Source: Cloacimonetes bacterium UBA3541 (GTDB lineage Bacteria; Cloacimonadota; Cloacimonadia; Cloacimonadales; Cloacimonadaceae). From it: a DNA stretch of 19,981 nucleotides. Each line of letters starts with the position of its first letter. Positions within the stretch are counted from its first letter, which is position 1. The DNA is taken from assembly GCA_002376725.1 (NCBI GenBank), contig DFOM01000010.1:1-19981 (forward strand), written 5' to 3'. A model generated the notes under the pieces. That model was not told where the DNA came from and made no database searches. It saw nothing but the letters and a program-made list of their open reading frames with translations. This document shows, piece after piece, positions 7,999-15,960 of the stretch. The position numbers and the translations under genes were made by a program.

Positions 7999-8388
7999 AT
8001 GCGCTTGCGTATTGAAAAACTTGATACTCGTTTCCCCTACGGAAAAATACCTATTTTACTCTTCTTTTTCCTTCTGGTAACCTATTTCTCAATATATCTT
8101 TTTCTTCCTTATAAGATGCCTTTATGCTGGTTTAAAAATATTACCCATATAAATTGTCCTACCTGCGGTTTATATCGTGCTTTTACTGCCCTGTTTCAAG
8201 GTCATATTATAAAAGCTATATCTTACAATCCATTAATGCTATTGGTGACTATCTGCCTTATAATACAATTAATTTGCACAACTCTTTTTAAGCTAAGAAT
8301 ATCTTTAGTAGCTACGAGAAAACAACAAAACTGGCTTCTATTTTTCTTTCTGATAGCATTTATTGCTAATTGGTTATATATAATCTAG
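7999..8388 (+). CDS. Small membrane protein, DUF2752-like
   Basis: A 129 aa protein with three hydrophobic segments (about 16-38, 74-96, 111-128). Between the first two lies the DUF2752 signature: CPTCGLYRA at 53-61 with Cys53, Cys56 and Arg60, followed by FQGHIIKAISYNP, matching the family's pattern of CPxCGxTRA then a GxxxxAxxxNP stretch. The two cysteines could bind a metal or form a redox pair, but no function is established. The ribosome binding site is weak (no clear purine run before the ATG), suggesting coupling with the DUF4190-like gene 28 nt upstream. A later start at the ATG of residue 40 would remove the first membrane segment and looks less likely. A probable terminator follows within 10 nt. 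Confidence 0.75.
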   Translation: MRLRIEKLDTRFPYGKIPILLFFFLLVTYFSIYLFLPYKMPLCWFKNITHINCPTCGLYRAFTALFQGHIIKAISYNPLMLLVTICLIIQLICTTLFKLRISLVATRKQQNWLLFFFLIAFIANWLYII

Positions 8389-8397
8389 CCCAACCTT

Positions 8398-8420
8398 AAA
8401 GCTTGATTATTTAGCTTTTT
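8398..8420 (+). terminator. Probable intrinsic terminator after the DUF2752-like gene
   Basis: A 6-bp stem, AAAGCT (8398-8403) with AGCTTT (8413-8418), encloses a 9-nt loop and runs into TTTTT (8416-8420). It begins 9 nt after the stop codon of the + strand gene. The stem is short and AT-rich, so efficiency is uncertain. Confidence 0.5.
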
Positions 8421-8460
8421 ATTATTTATAAATTAATATTTGTAAATTATTTTCTCCCTA

Positions 8461-8521
8461 TCTCCTACTTGACTCTCTCTTAACACTTTAGCTAAGAAAG
8501 CGTCAAGGGAGAGTAAGGAGA
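8461..8521. repeat. Long imperfect inverted repeat between convergent genes
   Basis: Arms 8472-8484 and 8502-8514 pair over 13 positions with one G-U and one mismatch. The loop holds a further small stem (CTTT with AAAG). Outside, TCTCCT (8461-8466) pairs with AGGAGA (8516-8521) across an asymmetric bulge. There is no T-run on either strand. It lies in the 247-nt gap between the DUF2752-like gene (+) and the patatin gene (-). It could stop or protect transcripts from either side, be a dispersed repeat element, or encode a small RNA; the sequence alone does not choose. Confidence 0.55.
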
Positions 8522-8635
8522 GAGCTAAGTGCATTTAAAAGAGGTAATTAGTTAAACTGGAACTAAGTATGAAATGGATTTTAGAGACAATAAATTGATA
8601 CCAGGGAGATTATTATAGCTTTTACTAAGACCTAC

Positions 8636-10807
8636 TTATTTTCTGGAGAACCAGAACAAATCTAGATCATAGCCCAGGTTGAGATAGAAGCAGGGTGAAT
8701 ATTCCCTACTAAAAGCGGCACTAAAATGAATAGGACCTAAATAAGTTCGGTATCCGATATCAGTAAAAAAGCTCCATTGTAGCTTCTGGTCAAATTCCCA
8801 TAGGTTTTCATTGGTAAAATTTAAACCCTGAACTCCAATTTCCACAAATGCATTTTTTTTAGGATTCAAGATAGTTGCAAGAGTATAATAATAGTATTGA
8901 GGTGAACTAATAGCATATCTTGGATAAGCTCTATAGCCATGAGAACCGGTAAAATAGAATGGATCAAGGGAGCTTTCCTCGCGTGCACCAAAATAAGTTC
9001 CATAATTATAACCGCCATGCACAGAGATATTTTTGGAGATAGGTGCATAGGCATTTATATCCACAACTGCTTTATTGTATAATCTATCGCTAATCTGTTT
9101 CCAAGGTGCAAAATTAAATTTGGAAAAAATGCTAATACCAGATAATGGGAAGATATCATCATCCAGACTTTCATGATACACTTTAACCCCTAATCCTGAG
9201 ATTAAATAAAGGGAATCTATCGGTGCAACTGCAGAAACATCACGGTAGAGTCGTGTTCTATAACTATAGAAGAAGCCTTCAGCAATAGCAACATCATGGG
9301 CAAAAAAGCCCAGTCCAGGAGTGATACCATATTCCAAAGATTTTACACTGGAGATTTTATAAAAATCTTCATCATAGAGATACAATCTTTTTTCACTGAC
9401 ATAGGGAAAAATACGAAAATAAGATCCCCAGAATTCACCGAAATTTTTAACATAATCCAAGCTTAATTCTGATCTTCCTCCAAGAGTAAAACCTGCTATC
9501 AGCTTAGAATTTTTCAGCATTAGATTATTCAGTTCTAATGCTCCGCTTATATTAAGATCTTCTTCAGTGGTATAAGTCATATTAGCAATAATGGTTCGTC
9601 GTTCGTATTCCTGTACATAGAAAATCAGTTTATATCCATGCTCTATTGGTTCTAAAACCGGGTATACTATTTTAAAAAATTGTGAATTCCATATTTTTTT
9701 TGAAGCTTGGACAATCTCTTGAGCAGTGTATTTCTTTCCCGTTTCCAATCTTGAATATTCTTTTATTTTAGCTGAACTAACATACCTATTTCCAATACAA
9801 TCTTGAGCTAAAATGGGATATTTTTCCGGAATAGGAATTTTTTGAGGTTTCTTAAATACATATCCTTCCGCTAAAAGTGAATCCCGAAAAGCTCTTATCT
9901 CGTCAATATGATCTCGGGCATAACGCTCTCCCGCAGCTATTATCTCTTTAGCTCTATCATAGGACATACTAGAAAACTCACTTAAATCTGGTTCCAGAAT
10001 TAAGTCGCTTAAAGCCAGAGAACTTTCATAACTCTGGTGCATTGCAATGTCTATAGTATGACTTAAAATATCAATTAAATTATCAGGGTTTTTTTCAGAA
10101 AGATCAGCATTAACTTTAAAAGTTATAACCTTATCTGCACCTAATTGCCGAACCTGTGGAACAGGTATATTTTGCAATAAACCTGCATCCACATAGCGAT
10201 GTCCATCTAATTCAAAAGGTGTAAAAATACTGGGTATAGAGATTGCTGCTCTAATGGTCTGCATCAGAGAACCTTTGGTGGAAACAATTAATTCTCCTGT
10301 ATCAAAATCCAGGTAAAGTCCGGCAAAACTGATGGGTAACCGAGAAAAATCCCGGATATTGGAAGCAGGCATATAAACCTGTGCTAGTGCCTGATTCAGT
10401 TTTACACCGTTTATTAAACCGGTCGGAAAATCCAGTTTTCCATTATCTTTTATTCTAAGCTCAAAATTACCATAGCTGGGCCAGCGTTTTTGCCCTATAT
10501 ATAGTTCCTTTCGTTTATAATGTTCATCAAATAAATCCTGAACATCCCAGCTAGTTGTTAAAGATTCTATTTCTGTGGGTTCATATCCCATAGCATACAG
10601 ACTACCTACTAATGCTCCAAAACTAGTGCCTGTAATATAATCTGGGTAAATTCCTTCTTCAGCCAGCACTTTAAGCATTCCTATATGAGCATAACCTCTT
10701 GCACTACCCCCACTAAAAGCATAACCGAGACTTTTAGCTTCAACTGATTTATTTGCTAAGCTTACAAGTAAGATAACTAGAATGCAGTTAAGCTTGCTTT
10801 TAAACAT
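8636..10807 (-). CDS. Patatin-like phospholipase with outer-membrane barrel (PlpD-like)
   Basis: Predicted secreted or surface lipid acyl hydrolase anchored by its own barrel. A signal peptide covers about 1-24 (ending SVEA). The patatin domain (about 26-235) has the oxyanion loop SGGSARG (32-38), the nucleophile elbow GTSFG with Ser62, and the catalytic Asp207 in VDAGL, so the Ser-Asp dyad is complete. Residues about 335-410 resemble a POTRA-type domain, and about 420-723 consist of alternating beta strands rich in Tyr/Gly that resemble an Omp85/surface-antigen barrel, finishing close to an aromatic residue. The 723 aa length and domain order match Pseudomonas PlpD, the model for type Vd secretion. 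The start lies 16 nt after the LiaF-like gene; the ribosome binding site is weak. No clear terminator with a T-run follows. Confidence 0.9.
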   Translation of the reverse strand: MFKSKLNCILVILLVSLANKSVEAKSLGYAFSGGSARGYAHIGMLKVLAEEGIYPDYITGTSFGALVGSLYAMGYEPTEIESLTTSWDVQDLFDEHYKRKELYIGQKRWPSYGNFELRIKDNGKLDFPTGLINGVKLNQALAQVYMPASNIRDFSRLPISFAGLYLDFDTGELIVSTKGSLMQTIRAAISIPSIFTPFELDGHRYVDAGLLQNIPVPQVRQLGADKVITFKVNADLSEKNPDNLIDILSHTIDIAMHQSYESSLALSDLILEPDLSEFSSMSYDRAKEIIAAGERYARDHIDEIRAFRDSLLAEGYVFKKPQKIPIPEKYPILAQDCIGNRYVSSAKIKEYSRLETGKKYTAQEIVQASKKIWNSQFFKIVYPVLEPIEHGYKLIFYVQEYERRTIIANMTYTTEEDLNISGALELNNLMLKNSKLIAGFTLGGRSELSLDYVKNFGEFWGSYFRIFPYVSEKRLYLYDEDFYKISSVKSLEYGITPGLGFFAHDVAIAEGFFYSYRTRLYRDVSAVAPIDSLYLISGLGVKVYHESLDDDIFPLSGISIFSKFNFAPWKQISDRLYNKAVVDINAYAPISKNISVHGGYNYGTYFGAREESSLDPFYFTGSHGYRAYPRYAISSPQYYYYTLATILNPKKNAFVEIGVQGLNFTNENLWEFDQKLQWSFFTDIGYRTYLGPIHFSAAFSREYSPCFYLNLGYDLDLFWFSRK

Positions 10808-10823
10808 AGATATTTTCTATAAG

Positions 10824-11333
10824 TTATAAATCCTGTTCTGATAAAGACTGATGGGGTATGACAATAAAGGTTATTTTACCAAAAACAGCATTGGCTTCAA
10901 TTTTGACTGTGCCTAGTGCTTTAGTTTTATCTTTGGGTGCATTTTCCGGAAGGTCTATAGAGCCACAACAGGCGGTAGTATTATAATCAAAAATTATGTC
11001 ATCAGGTAATTCAACCTGTAAAGAGCCAAATACAGCATTAATTTCTATTGGAGATGCATCTGGTTCTATGTTGGTTAAATCCAATTTTTGAGCGGCAAAA
11101 ATGGCATTATACTCTTTTTCGGTAGAAGTATAAGTGCGCACATTAATGTCTTTCTTTTTGGTACTTCCCCAACCGCCAATAAGCAATTTTACTCCCAGAA
11201 GGATAATTATAATAGCAATAAAAATCTTGAAGATGGGGAAACTGATATTAAAACCCTTGAGTATTAAAGAGACACCAATTAAAATCACCAGGATACCCCA
11301 AAACAAATGTCCAAAAAGGATGTTCATCTTCAT
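10824..11333 (-). CDS. LiaF-like membrane protein (cell-envelope stress type)
   Basis: A 169 aa protein with two membrane helices at about 7-26 and 32-54, a linker, then a C-terminal beta-rich domain (about 75-160). The C-terminal part shows repeated turns NAIFAAQKLDL, NAVFGSLQVELP and NAVFGKITFIVI, as in LiaF/DUF2154 domains, which form a right-handed beta structure. LiaF inhibits an envelope-stress kinase in Bacillus, but many relatives outside Firmicutes have no such partner, and no two-component genes occur here, so function is open. Two starts are possible: ATG at 11333 (AGGGAG 6 nt upstream) or ATG two codons later at 11327 (AAGGAG 6 nt upstream). I kept the first. It lies 10 nt after purL and 16 nt before the patatin gene, so it is probably in the same transcript. 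Confidence 0.78.
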   Translation of the reverse strand: MKMNILFGHLFWGILVILIGVSLILKGFNISFPIFKIFIAIIIILLGVKLLIGGWGSTKKKDINVRTYTSTEKEYNAIFAAQKLDLTNIEPDASPIEINAVFGSLQVELPDDIIFDYNTTACCGSIDLPENAPKDKTKALGTVKIEANAVFGKITFIVIPHQSLSEQDL

Positions 11334-11343
11334 CTCCTTCTCC

Positions 11344-13554
11344 CTAATTTATTTTTATTCCTGTTAGATAAGCTTTATGTAATGCCTCAGTAGGCACTTT
11401 TATATCTTGATTAACCTGAAACATCGGTTTATCCGATACGGTACCTAACATTTTCAGTGGAATATCATATTTCTGAGCTAAAGTTTGCACATAACTTAAG
11501 CTGTTTTCATTAAAGCTGATAACTATTCTTTCCAGAGATTCGCTAAAGTATTCTGCACTCTTAGAATAAGTCAAAGGAAAATTTAATTCCGCACCCATTA
11601 ATCGTTTAGGGGTAAAACAAGATTCCGCTAAGCAAACTAGCAGTCCCCCTTCGGAAACATTATGTGCCGAAGAAATAATACTTTCATCAATTAGAGCTAA
11701 GATTAACTCTATAAGCCGTTTTGTATATTCCAGATGAAGTGAAGGCACTTTTCCTGCTACCAGCCCGAAAATGGTTTTAAGATATTGTGAAGCTCCCAAC
11801 TCGTTACCTGGATTCCCTAAAAGAGCAATTAAATCTCCAGAATTTTTAAACCACTGAGTTGTAGCTTTTCTGTAATTTTCTAATAATCCGAGCATACCGA
11901 TAACCGGAGTTGGATAAACAGCAGAATCAGGATTTTCATTATAGAAAGAAACATTTCCACCTGTAACCGGTGTTTCTAAAATGTTGCAAGCGTCCCTCAT
12001 CCCACGAATAGACTCGGCAAAAGTCCAGTAGATATCAGGTTTATATGGATTTCCAAAATTCAGGCAATTTGTAATAGCGATTGGTTTTGCACCACTACAG
12101 GCAACATTTAAAGCTGATTCTACAACAGCGGCTTTAGCACCTTCGTAGGGGTCTAAATAACAAAACCGTGCATTACAATCTGTACTTAAAGCTATAGCTT
12201 TATCTGTTCCCTTAATAGCTATTACCGCAGCATCACTCCCAGGTTCAACTTTGGTTGCGATTTGCACCATATAATCATACTGAGAAAAAATGGACTTCTT
12301 GGAAGCGATACTCGGTTCACTTAGTAAACGATGTAGAACGGAAGTATAGTTTTCTGGTTCAGATAAAGCATTTATATCAAAATTTTTCTTTTCTTCAATA
12401 TAGTCAGGTTTGCTTGTTTCCCGGGTATAGACCGGAGCTTTTCCACCCAGCACCAGATATTCAGCTGGAATTTCAGCAAGGATATTATCATTAAGCTTTA
12501 CTCTTAGTATTTTATCATCAGTTACTTTTCCTACTACTACGGCATCAAGATCCCATTTTTGAAAGACCTTTTGCACCTCTTCCAGATTTTTTGGTTCCAC
12601 AATCATCAGCATTCGTTCCTGAGATTCAGAAAGCATAATCTCATAAGGAGTCATACCTATTTCTCGGACTGGCACTTTTTCCAGATCAAGTTCTATACCA
12701 ACTCCACCCTTTCCTGCCATTTCAGAACTGGAACAAGTTAGCCCGGCTGCACCCATATCCTGGATAGCAACCACTAAACCCGCTTGAATCACCTCCAGTG
12801 TTGCTTCTAAAAGAAGCTTCTCATAAAAAGGGTCTCCAACCTGAACAGCAGTTCTTTGCGTTGCAGATTGGTCACTCAATTCCACAGAGGCAAAAGTAGC
12901 ACCATGTATTCCATCTCTGCCGGTTTTAGCACCTACATAGACTACTAAATTACCTATACCCCGGGCAGAAGATTTAGCAAGATGTTCGTGTTTTGCCACT
13001 CCCACAGCCATAACATTTACTAAAGGATTTCCTTCATATACATTATCAAAAAAGATTTCACCGCCAACTGTAGGTACTCCAAAGCAATTTCCATAATCAG
13101 AAATGCCATGCACTACCTCTTTCAAAAGATGTTGAACTCGGGGATTCTCTAAGGAGCCAAACCTTAAAGAATCCAGAACAGCTACAGGTCTTGCTCCCAT
13201 AGTAAATATATCTCTCAGAATACCTCCCACACCTGTGGCAGCACCATGATAAGGTTCCAGAGCAGAAGGATGGTTATGACTTTCTATCTTGAAACAGATA
13301 GCTAAACCATCTCCGATATCAACTACTCCGGCATTTTCTTCTCCTGCTTTAGCGAGAAGATATTTCCCTTCGCGAGGAAGGGTCTTGATTAAATTTATAG
13401 AATTCTTATAACTGGCATGCTCACTCCACATAACGCTGAATATTCCTAACTCTAGATAAGTTGGAGGTCGTTTTAATATATCCAGAATGTATTGATATTC
13501 CGAGTCCAGAATACCGTGAGAAGCAATTAACTCTTTAGTAATCTCAGGTTCCAT
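11344..13554 (-). CDS. purL: Phosphoribosylformylglycinamidine synthase subunit PurL
   Basis: Fourth step of purine synthesis: converts formylglycinamide ribotide, ATP and ammonia (from PurQ) to formylglycinamidine ribotide. At 736 aa it is the small PurL type that works with separate PurS and PurQ, neither of which is in the window. It shows the WSEHASYK block (43-50) with the active-site His46, SHNHPSALEPY (92-102) with His93, the Gly-rich nucleotide loop after it, and GMTPYEIMLSESQERML in the middle. Most relatives have Cys after the first histidine (WSEHCSYK); here it is Ala47, which also occurs elsewhere in the family and should not abolish activity. It starts 3 nt after the Sua5-phosphatase gene ends, an unusual neighbour for a purine gene. 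No purine riboswitch is apparent upstream. Confidence 0.97.
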   Translation of the reverse strand: MEPEITKELIASHGILDSEYQYILDILKRPPTYLELGIFSVMWSEHASYKNSINLIKTLPREGKYLLAKAGEENAGVVDIGDGLAICFKIESHNHPSALEPYHGAATGVGGILRDIFTMGARPVAVLDSLRFGSLENPRVQHLLKEVVHGISDYGNCFGVPTVGGEIFFDNVYEGNPLVNVMAVGVAKHEHLAKSSARGIGNLVVYVGAKTGRDGIHGATFASVELSDQSATQRTAVQVGDPFYEKLLLEATLEVIQAGLVVAIQDMGAAGLTCSSSEMAGKGGVGIELDLEKVPVREIGMTPYEIMLSESQERMLMIVEPKNLEEVQKVFQKWDLDAVVVGKVTDDKILRVKLNDNILAEIPAEYLVLGGKAPVYTRETSKPDYIEEKKNFDINALSEPENYTSVLHRLLSEPSIASKKSIFSQYDYMVQIATKVEPGSDAAVIAIKGTDKAIALSTDCNARFCYLDPYEGAKAAVVESALNVACSGAKPIAITNCLNFGNPYKPDIYWTFAESIRGMRDACNILETPVTGGNVSFYNENPDSAVYPTPVIGMLGLLENYRKATTQWFKNSGDLIALLGNPGNELGASQYLKTIFGLVAGKVPSLHLEYTKRLIELILALIDESIISSAHNVSEGGLLVCLAESCFTPKRLMGAELNFPLTYSKSAEYFSESLERIVISFNENSLSYVQTLAQKYDIPLKMLGTVSDKPMFQVNQDIKVPTEALHKAYLTGIKIN

Positions 13555-13557
13555 AAT

Positions 13558-14685
13558 TTAACTTTCATCCTTTAGTATAGAATTAGAATTCTTTAGTTTT
13601 TCAATTAACCGTTGAATGCGATCGTTAATAATTTTATAGGTTTCCCGATATGTATCCAGATCTGCACCATAAGGGTCTGCAATATCGCCTGCTTCACCTA
13701 CATATTCATTTAAAGTAAATATTTTACGAGTTTGTTTAGGTTCTTGCATTCGGAGAAAATCTCTTTGCCGTTCTTCCATAGTCAACACTAAGTAACTTCC
13801 CTGTATCATTTCAGGAGTTATCTGTTTAGCAATATGGTCTTTTGCCTCCATAATACCATTTTCCAGAAGTAATTGCATAGAAGCAGCTGATATAGCCTGT
13901 CCTCCAGGTAGAAGTCCAGCCGAATCAGCAGAATAAGGTAAATTTATTTTGGAGGCATAATGATTAAAAAGCTTCTCTGCTATAGGACTGCGACAGATGT
14001 TTGCAGTACAGACAAAGAGAATAGTGGGTTTTTCAAAGGAATTCTTTACCACATAACAAGGAATAGAACCTTCTCTAATGCATTTCAATTCATCAAATCC
14101 GGATTGATTTTTCTCTTCTCTACTGCTTATATATTCCACTATAGTAGAAGGTTGAGAATTATAGGGATAGTTTTTATTTTGTGGAAGGATAGCATAATCA
14201 AACCATTCGGAATAAAAAGTGGTTAAACGATTTAAGTCATTTTCCGCAGGCAATGAAGATATATTAATGCTGGTACTTATGATAGGTTCTTTTAATAACT
14301 CTATAAATTTACGCAGTAATTCATCATCTGGAATTCTAAAAGCCACTTTACCCTCTATTGCCAGATGAGCAAATCTGGGTTCATCACATTTGAATATTAC
14401 CGTAAGATTCCCGGGCCAATACTGTTTTAAGAGAGGGATAATCTTATCCGGAATATAAATTCCTTCTTTTTCAAACCATTCAAGAGAAGGTACTAATACA
14501 ATAAACCCTGGTTTTTTTTGTCTTCCTTTCAATTTCTGGATTTTTTCAATAGCTTCAAAAGAGAAAATCTTGCAACCTATTCCAAACATATCTCCTGTGT
14601 AATGGAGAATAGTCTTATTATCAAAAGCGCCATTAGCAACAAGTTTTTCCAGCTTACGAAGGGAAGGTCTAATTAATAGAACCAA
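13558..14685 (-). CDS. Fusion of Sua5/YrdC domain with low-molecular-weight protein phosphatase
   Basis: The 375 aa chain holds two recognisable domains. Residues about 1-195 resemble Sua5/YrdC/YciO (TsaC), which makes threonylcarbamoyl-AMP for tRNA t6A: KGRQKKP at 53-59, WPGNLTVIF at 90-98, an FRIPDD block and STSIN at 137-141. But the usual PTDTVYGL signature reads YTGDMFGI (29-36), so activity is doubtful. Residues about 219-366 are a low-molecular-weight phosphatase: CTANICRSP with nucleophile Cys226 and Arg232 (CX5R), and the general acid Asp337 in DPYG. Ile230 occupies the position where Thr marks arginine phosphatases such as YwlE, so a tyrosine phosphatase is more likely (inference). 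The start is TTG; an in-frame stop lies four codons upstream and no ATG is available before Met33. It begins 17 nt after envC. Confidence 0.88.
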   Translation of the reverse strand: MVLLIRPSLRKLEKLVANGAFDNKTILHYTGDMFGIGCKIFSFEAIEKIQKLKGRQKKPGFIVLVPSLEWFEKEGIYIPDKIIPLLKQYWPGNLTVIFKCDEPRFAHLAIEGKVAFRIPDDELLRKFIELLKEPIISTSINISSLPAENDLNRLTTFYSEWFDYAILPQNKNYPYNSQPSTIVEYISSREEKNQSGFDELKCIREGSIPCYVVKNSFEKPTILFVCTANICRSPIAEKLFNHYASKINLPYSADSAGLLPGGQAISAASMQLLLENGIMEAKDHIAKQITPEMIQGSYLVLTMEERQRDFLRMQEPKQTRKIFTLNEYVGEAGDIADPYGADLDTYRETYKIINDRIQRLIEKLKNSNSILKDES

Positions 14686-14702
14686 ACTAATTCCCTAGGA
14701 TT

Positions 14703-15812
14703 TTATTCCAGATAAGCAAGAGGATTGACTGCTTTGCCATCTTTGCGGACTTCAAAATGTAAGCAGGGTTCAGTTGCAGAACCAGTCATCCCAGATTTGG
14801 CTATAGGTTGACCTTTTTTTACCTGAGCTCCTCTGGAAACCAGAAGTTCATTATTATAGGAATAAACTGTAAAGAATCCATTTTTATGGTCTATAATGAT
14901 AAGTTTCCCCTGTCCTCCATAAGGACCAGAAAACACCACTTCTCCATCATCTGCAGCTACTACCGTAGTCCATTCGGGAACAGCTATATCTATTCCATTA
15001 CTTATAACTGAGGTTCCGTAGGACCTGGTTTCCTGTCCATAATTACGGATAATTTTTCCTCTAAGAGGCCAGGCAATGGATTTAAAGCTATTTTTATAGG
15101 CTTCTGAGATTTCTCCAGAAGCTTTAGATTTAGCAGTTAGAGAAGCTATCAAAGATTCTAATTGAGCAGCATCCTTCCGCAATTGTGCAATCTGATTTTG
15201 TAAACGCTGCTCCTCTTTAGTTAATTGCTTTTTCTGAGTTTCCAAAGACCTGACGGTAGTATTAAGTTTTTTACTTATATTAGTTTTAGCATACAAATCA
15301 CTTTGTGCTACATTAACTTCCTTTCCTACTTCCTGTTTTTCCTCAGCTAAAACTTCCTGGACATCACCTAATTTATTTAACTTTTGTCTGGTTTGAGCAG
15401 TCATAACAGATATATAGCGTTCCTCTTTGGGTTTGATTTTTGTAGTAGAGCTATTTATCTGTATTCGTAACAGGGAGTTTAGCTGATTGTTCTGAAGAGT
15501 TTTAAGCTCTTGCACTTGCTCTTCTACACTCATAAGTTCAGTGCTTACCTTGGTAAGTTCCTGTTGCTTTTTCTTCACTATTGCTTCGGTTTGCTTTTTC
15601 TCCGCTTCTACTTTTTGCTTTTCTTTTAAAGTACTCTGTATCTGTACATCTGTAGTTTTTTTCTTTTGAGAGGTTTGAGCTGCTTTCTTTTCTATTTCCT
15701 TAAGATCTCTTTGGATTTTTTCCAATCTTTCCTGGGTTTCACTTATTTCATCTCCCAAGACCAAAGAAAAGATAAGGAATAAGCTAAGAAAGCACAATAT
15801 CCTTTTTTTCAT
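14703..15812 (-). CDS. EnvC-like coiled-coil protein with degenerate LytM domain
   Basis: Predicted periplasmic regulator of cell-wall cleavage. A signal peptide covers about 1-20. Residues about 22-110 and 150-230 are long coiled coils, and about 245-369 form a LytM/M23 domain. The domain outline is preserved (GIDIAVP, VVAADDGEVVFSG, VKKGQPIAKSGMTG, LHFEVRKDGKAVNP), yet the catalytic set is not: the first zinc His is Ser271, the TVYxH His is Tyr319, and the first His of HxH is Cys350. Only Asp275 and His352 remain. This resembles E. coli EnvC and NlpD, which do not cut peptidoglycan but activate amidases, so I call it an amidase activator rather than a hydrolase (inference). It is first in a five-gene unit running to the patatin gene. 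A TTGACA occurs at 15866-15871 (- strand), but no fitting -10 box is seen. Confidence 0.88.
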   Translation of the reverse strand: MKKRILCFLSLFLIFSLVLGDEISETQERLEKIQRDLKEIEKKAAQTSQKKKTTDVQIQSTLKEKQKVEAEKKQTEAIVKKKQQELTKVSTELMSVEEQVQELKTLQNNQLNSLLRIQINSSTTKIKPKEERYISVMTAQTRQKLNKLGDVQEVLAEEKQEVGKEVNVAQSDLYAKTNISKKLNTTVRSLETQKKQLTKEEQRLQNQIAQLRKDAAQLESLIASLTAKSKASGEISEAYKNSFKSIAWPLRGKIIRNYGQETRSYGTSVISNGIDIAVPEWTTVVAADDGEVVFSGPYGGQGKLIIIDHKNGFFTVYSYNNELLVSRGAQVKKGQPIAKSGMTGSATEPCLHFEVRKDGKAVNPLAYLE

Positions 15813-15909
15813 ATCTAATTAACCCTAATTTTTATATTAAACTAATCCCTGAAATCAGCTAATAATGTCAATACAAAAAGTTTTGCTTCAACTTAAATTA
15901 TCCTATTAT

Positions 15910-15940
15910 AAAAAAAGCCGACTAAAAAGCGGCTTTTTTT
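15910..15940 (-). terminator. Intrinsic terminator after secF
   Basis: A perfect 11-bp stem pairs 15910-15920 (AAAAAAAGCCG on +) with 15930-15940 (CGGCTTTTTTT on +), around a 9-nt loop. On the - strand this gives a GC core followed by seven T residues, 20 nt past the secF stop. The symmetric A and T runs would let it work in both directions, but only secF reads into it here. It separates secDF from the envC unit. Confidence 0.88.
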
Positions 15941-15960
15941 ATCTATCCTAAGATTAATAT

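Noticed and set aside
13960..14226. An 88-codon frame on the + strand inside the Sua5-phosphatase gene
   Set aside because: It lies opposite the active-site region of a well-supported gene, has no homology I can recognise and no convincing ribosome binding site. Similar opposite-strand frames inside purL, secD and envC were dropped for the same reason.
15843..15871. A TTGACA ahead of envC (- strand) as a promoter
   Set aside because: The -35 match is perfect, but at 16-19 nt spacing no acceptable -10 box is present (GGATTA at 17 nt). It is mentioned under envC only.
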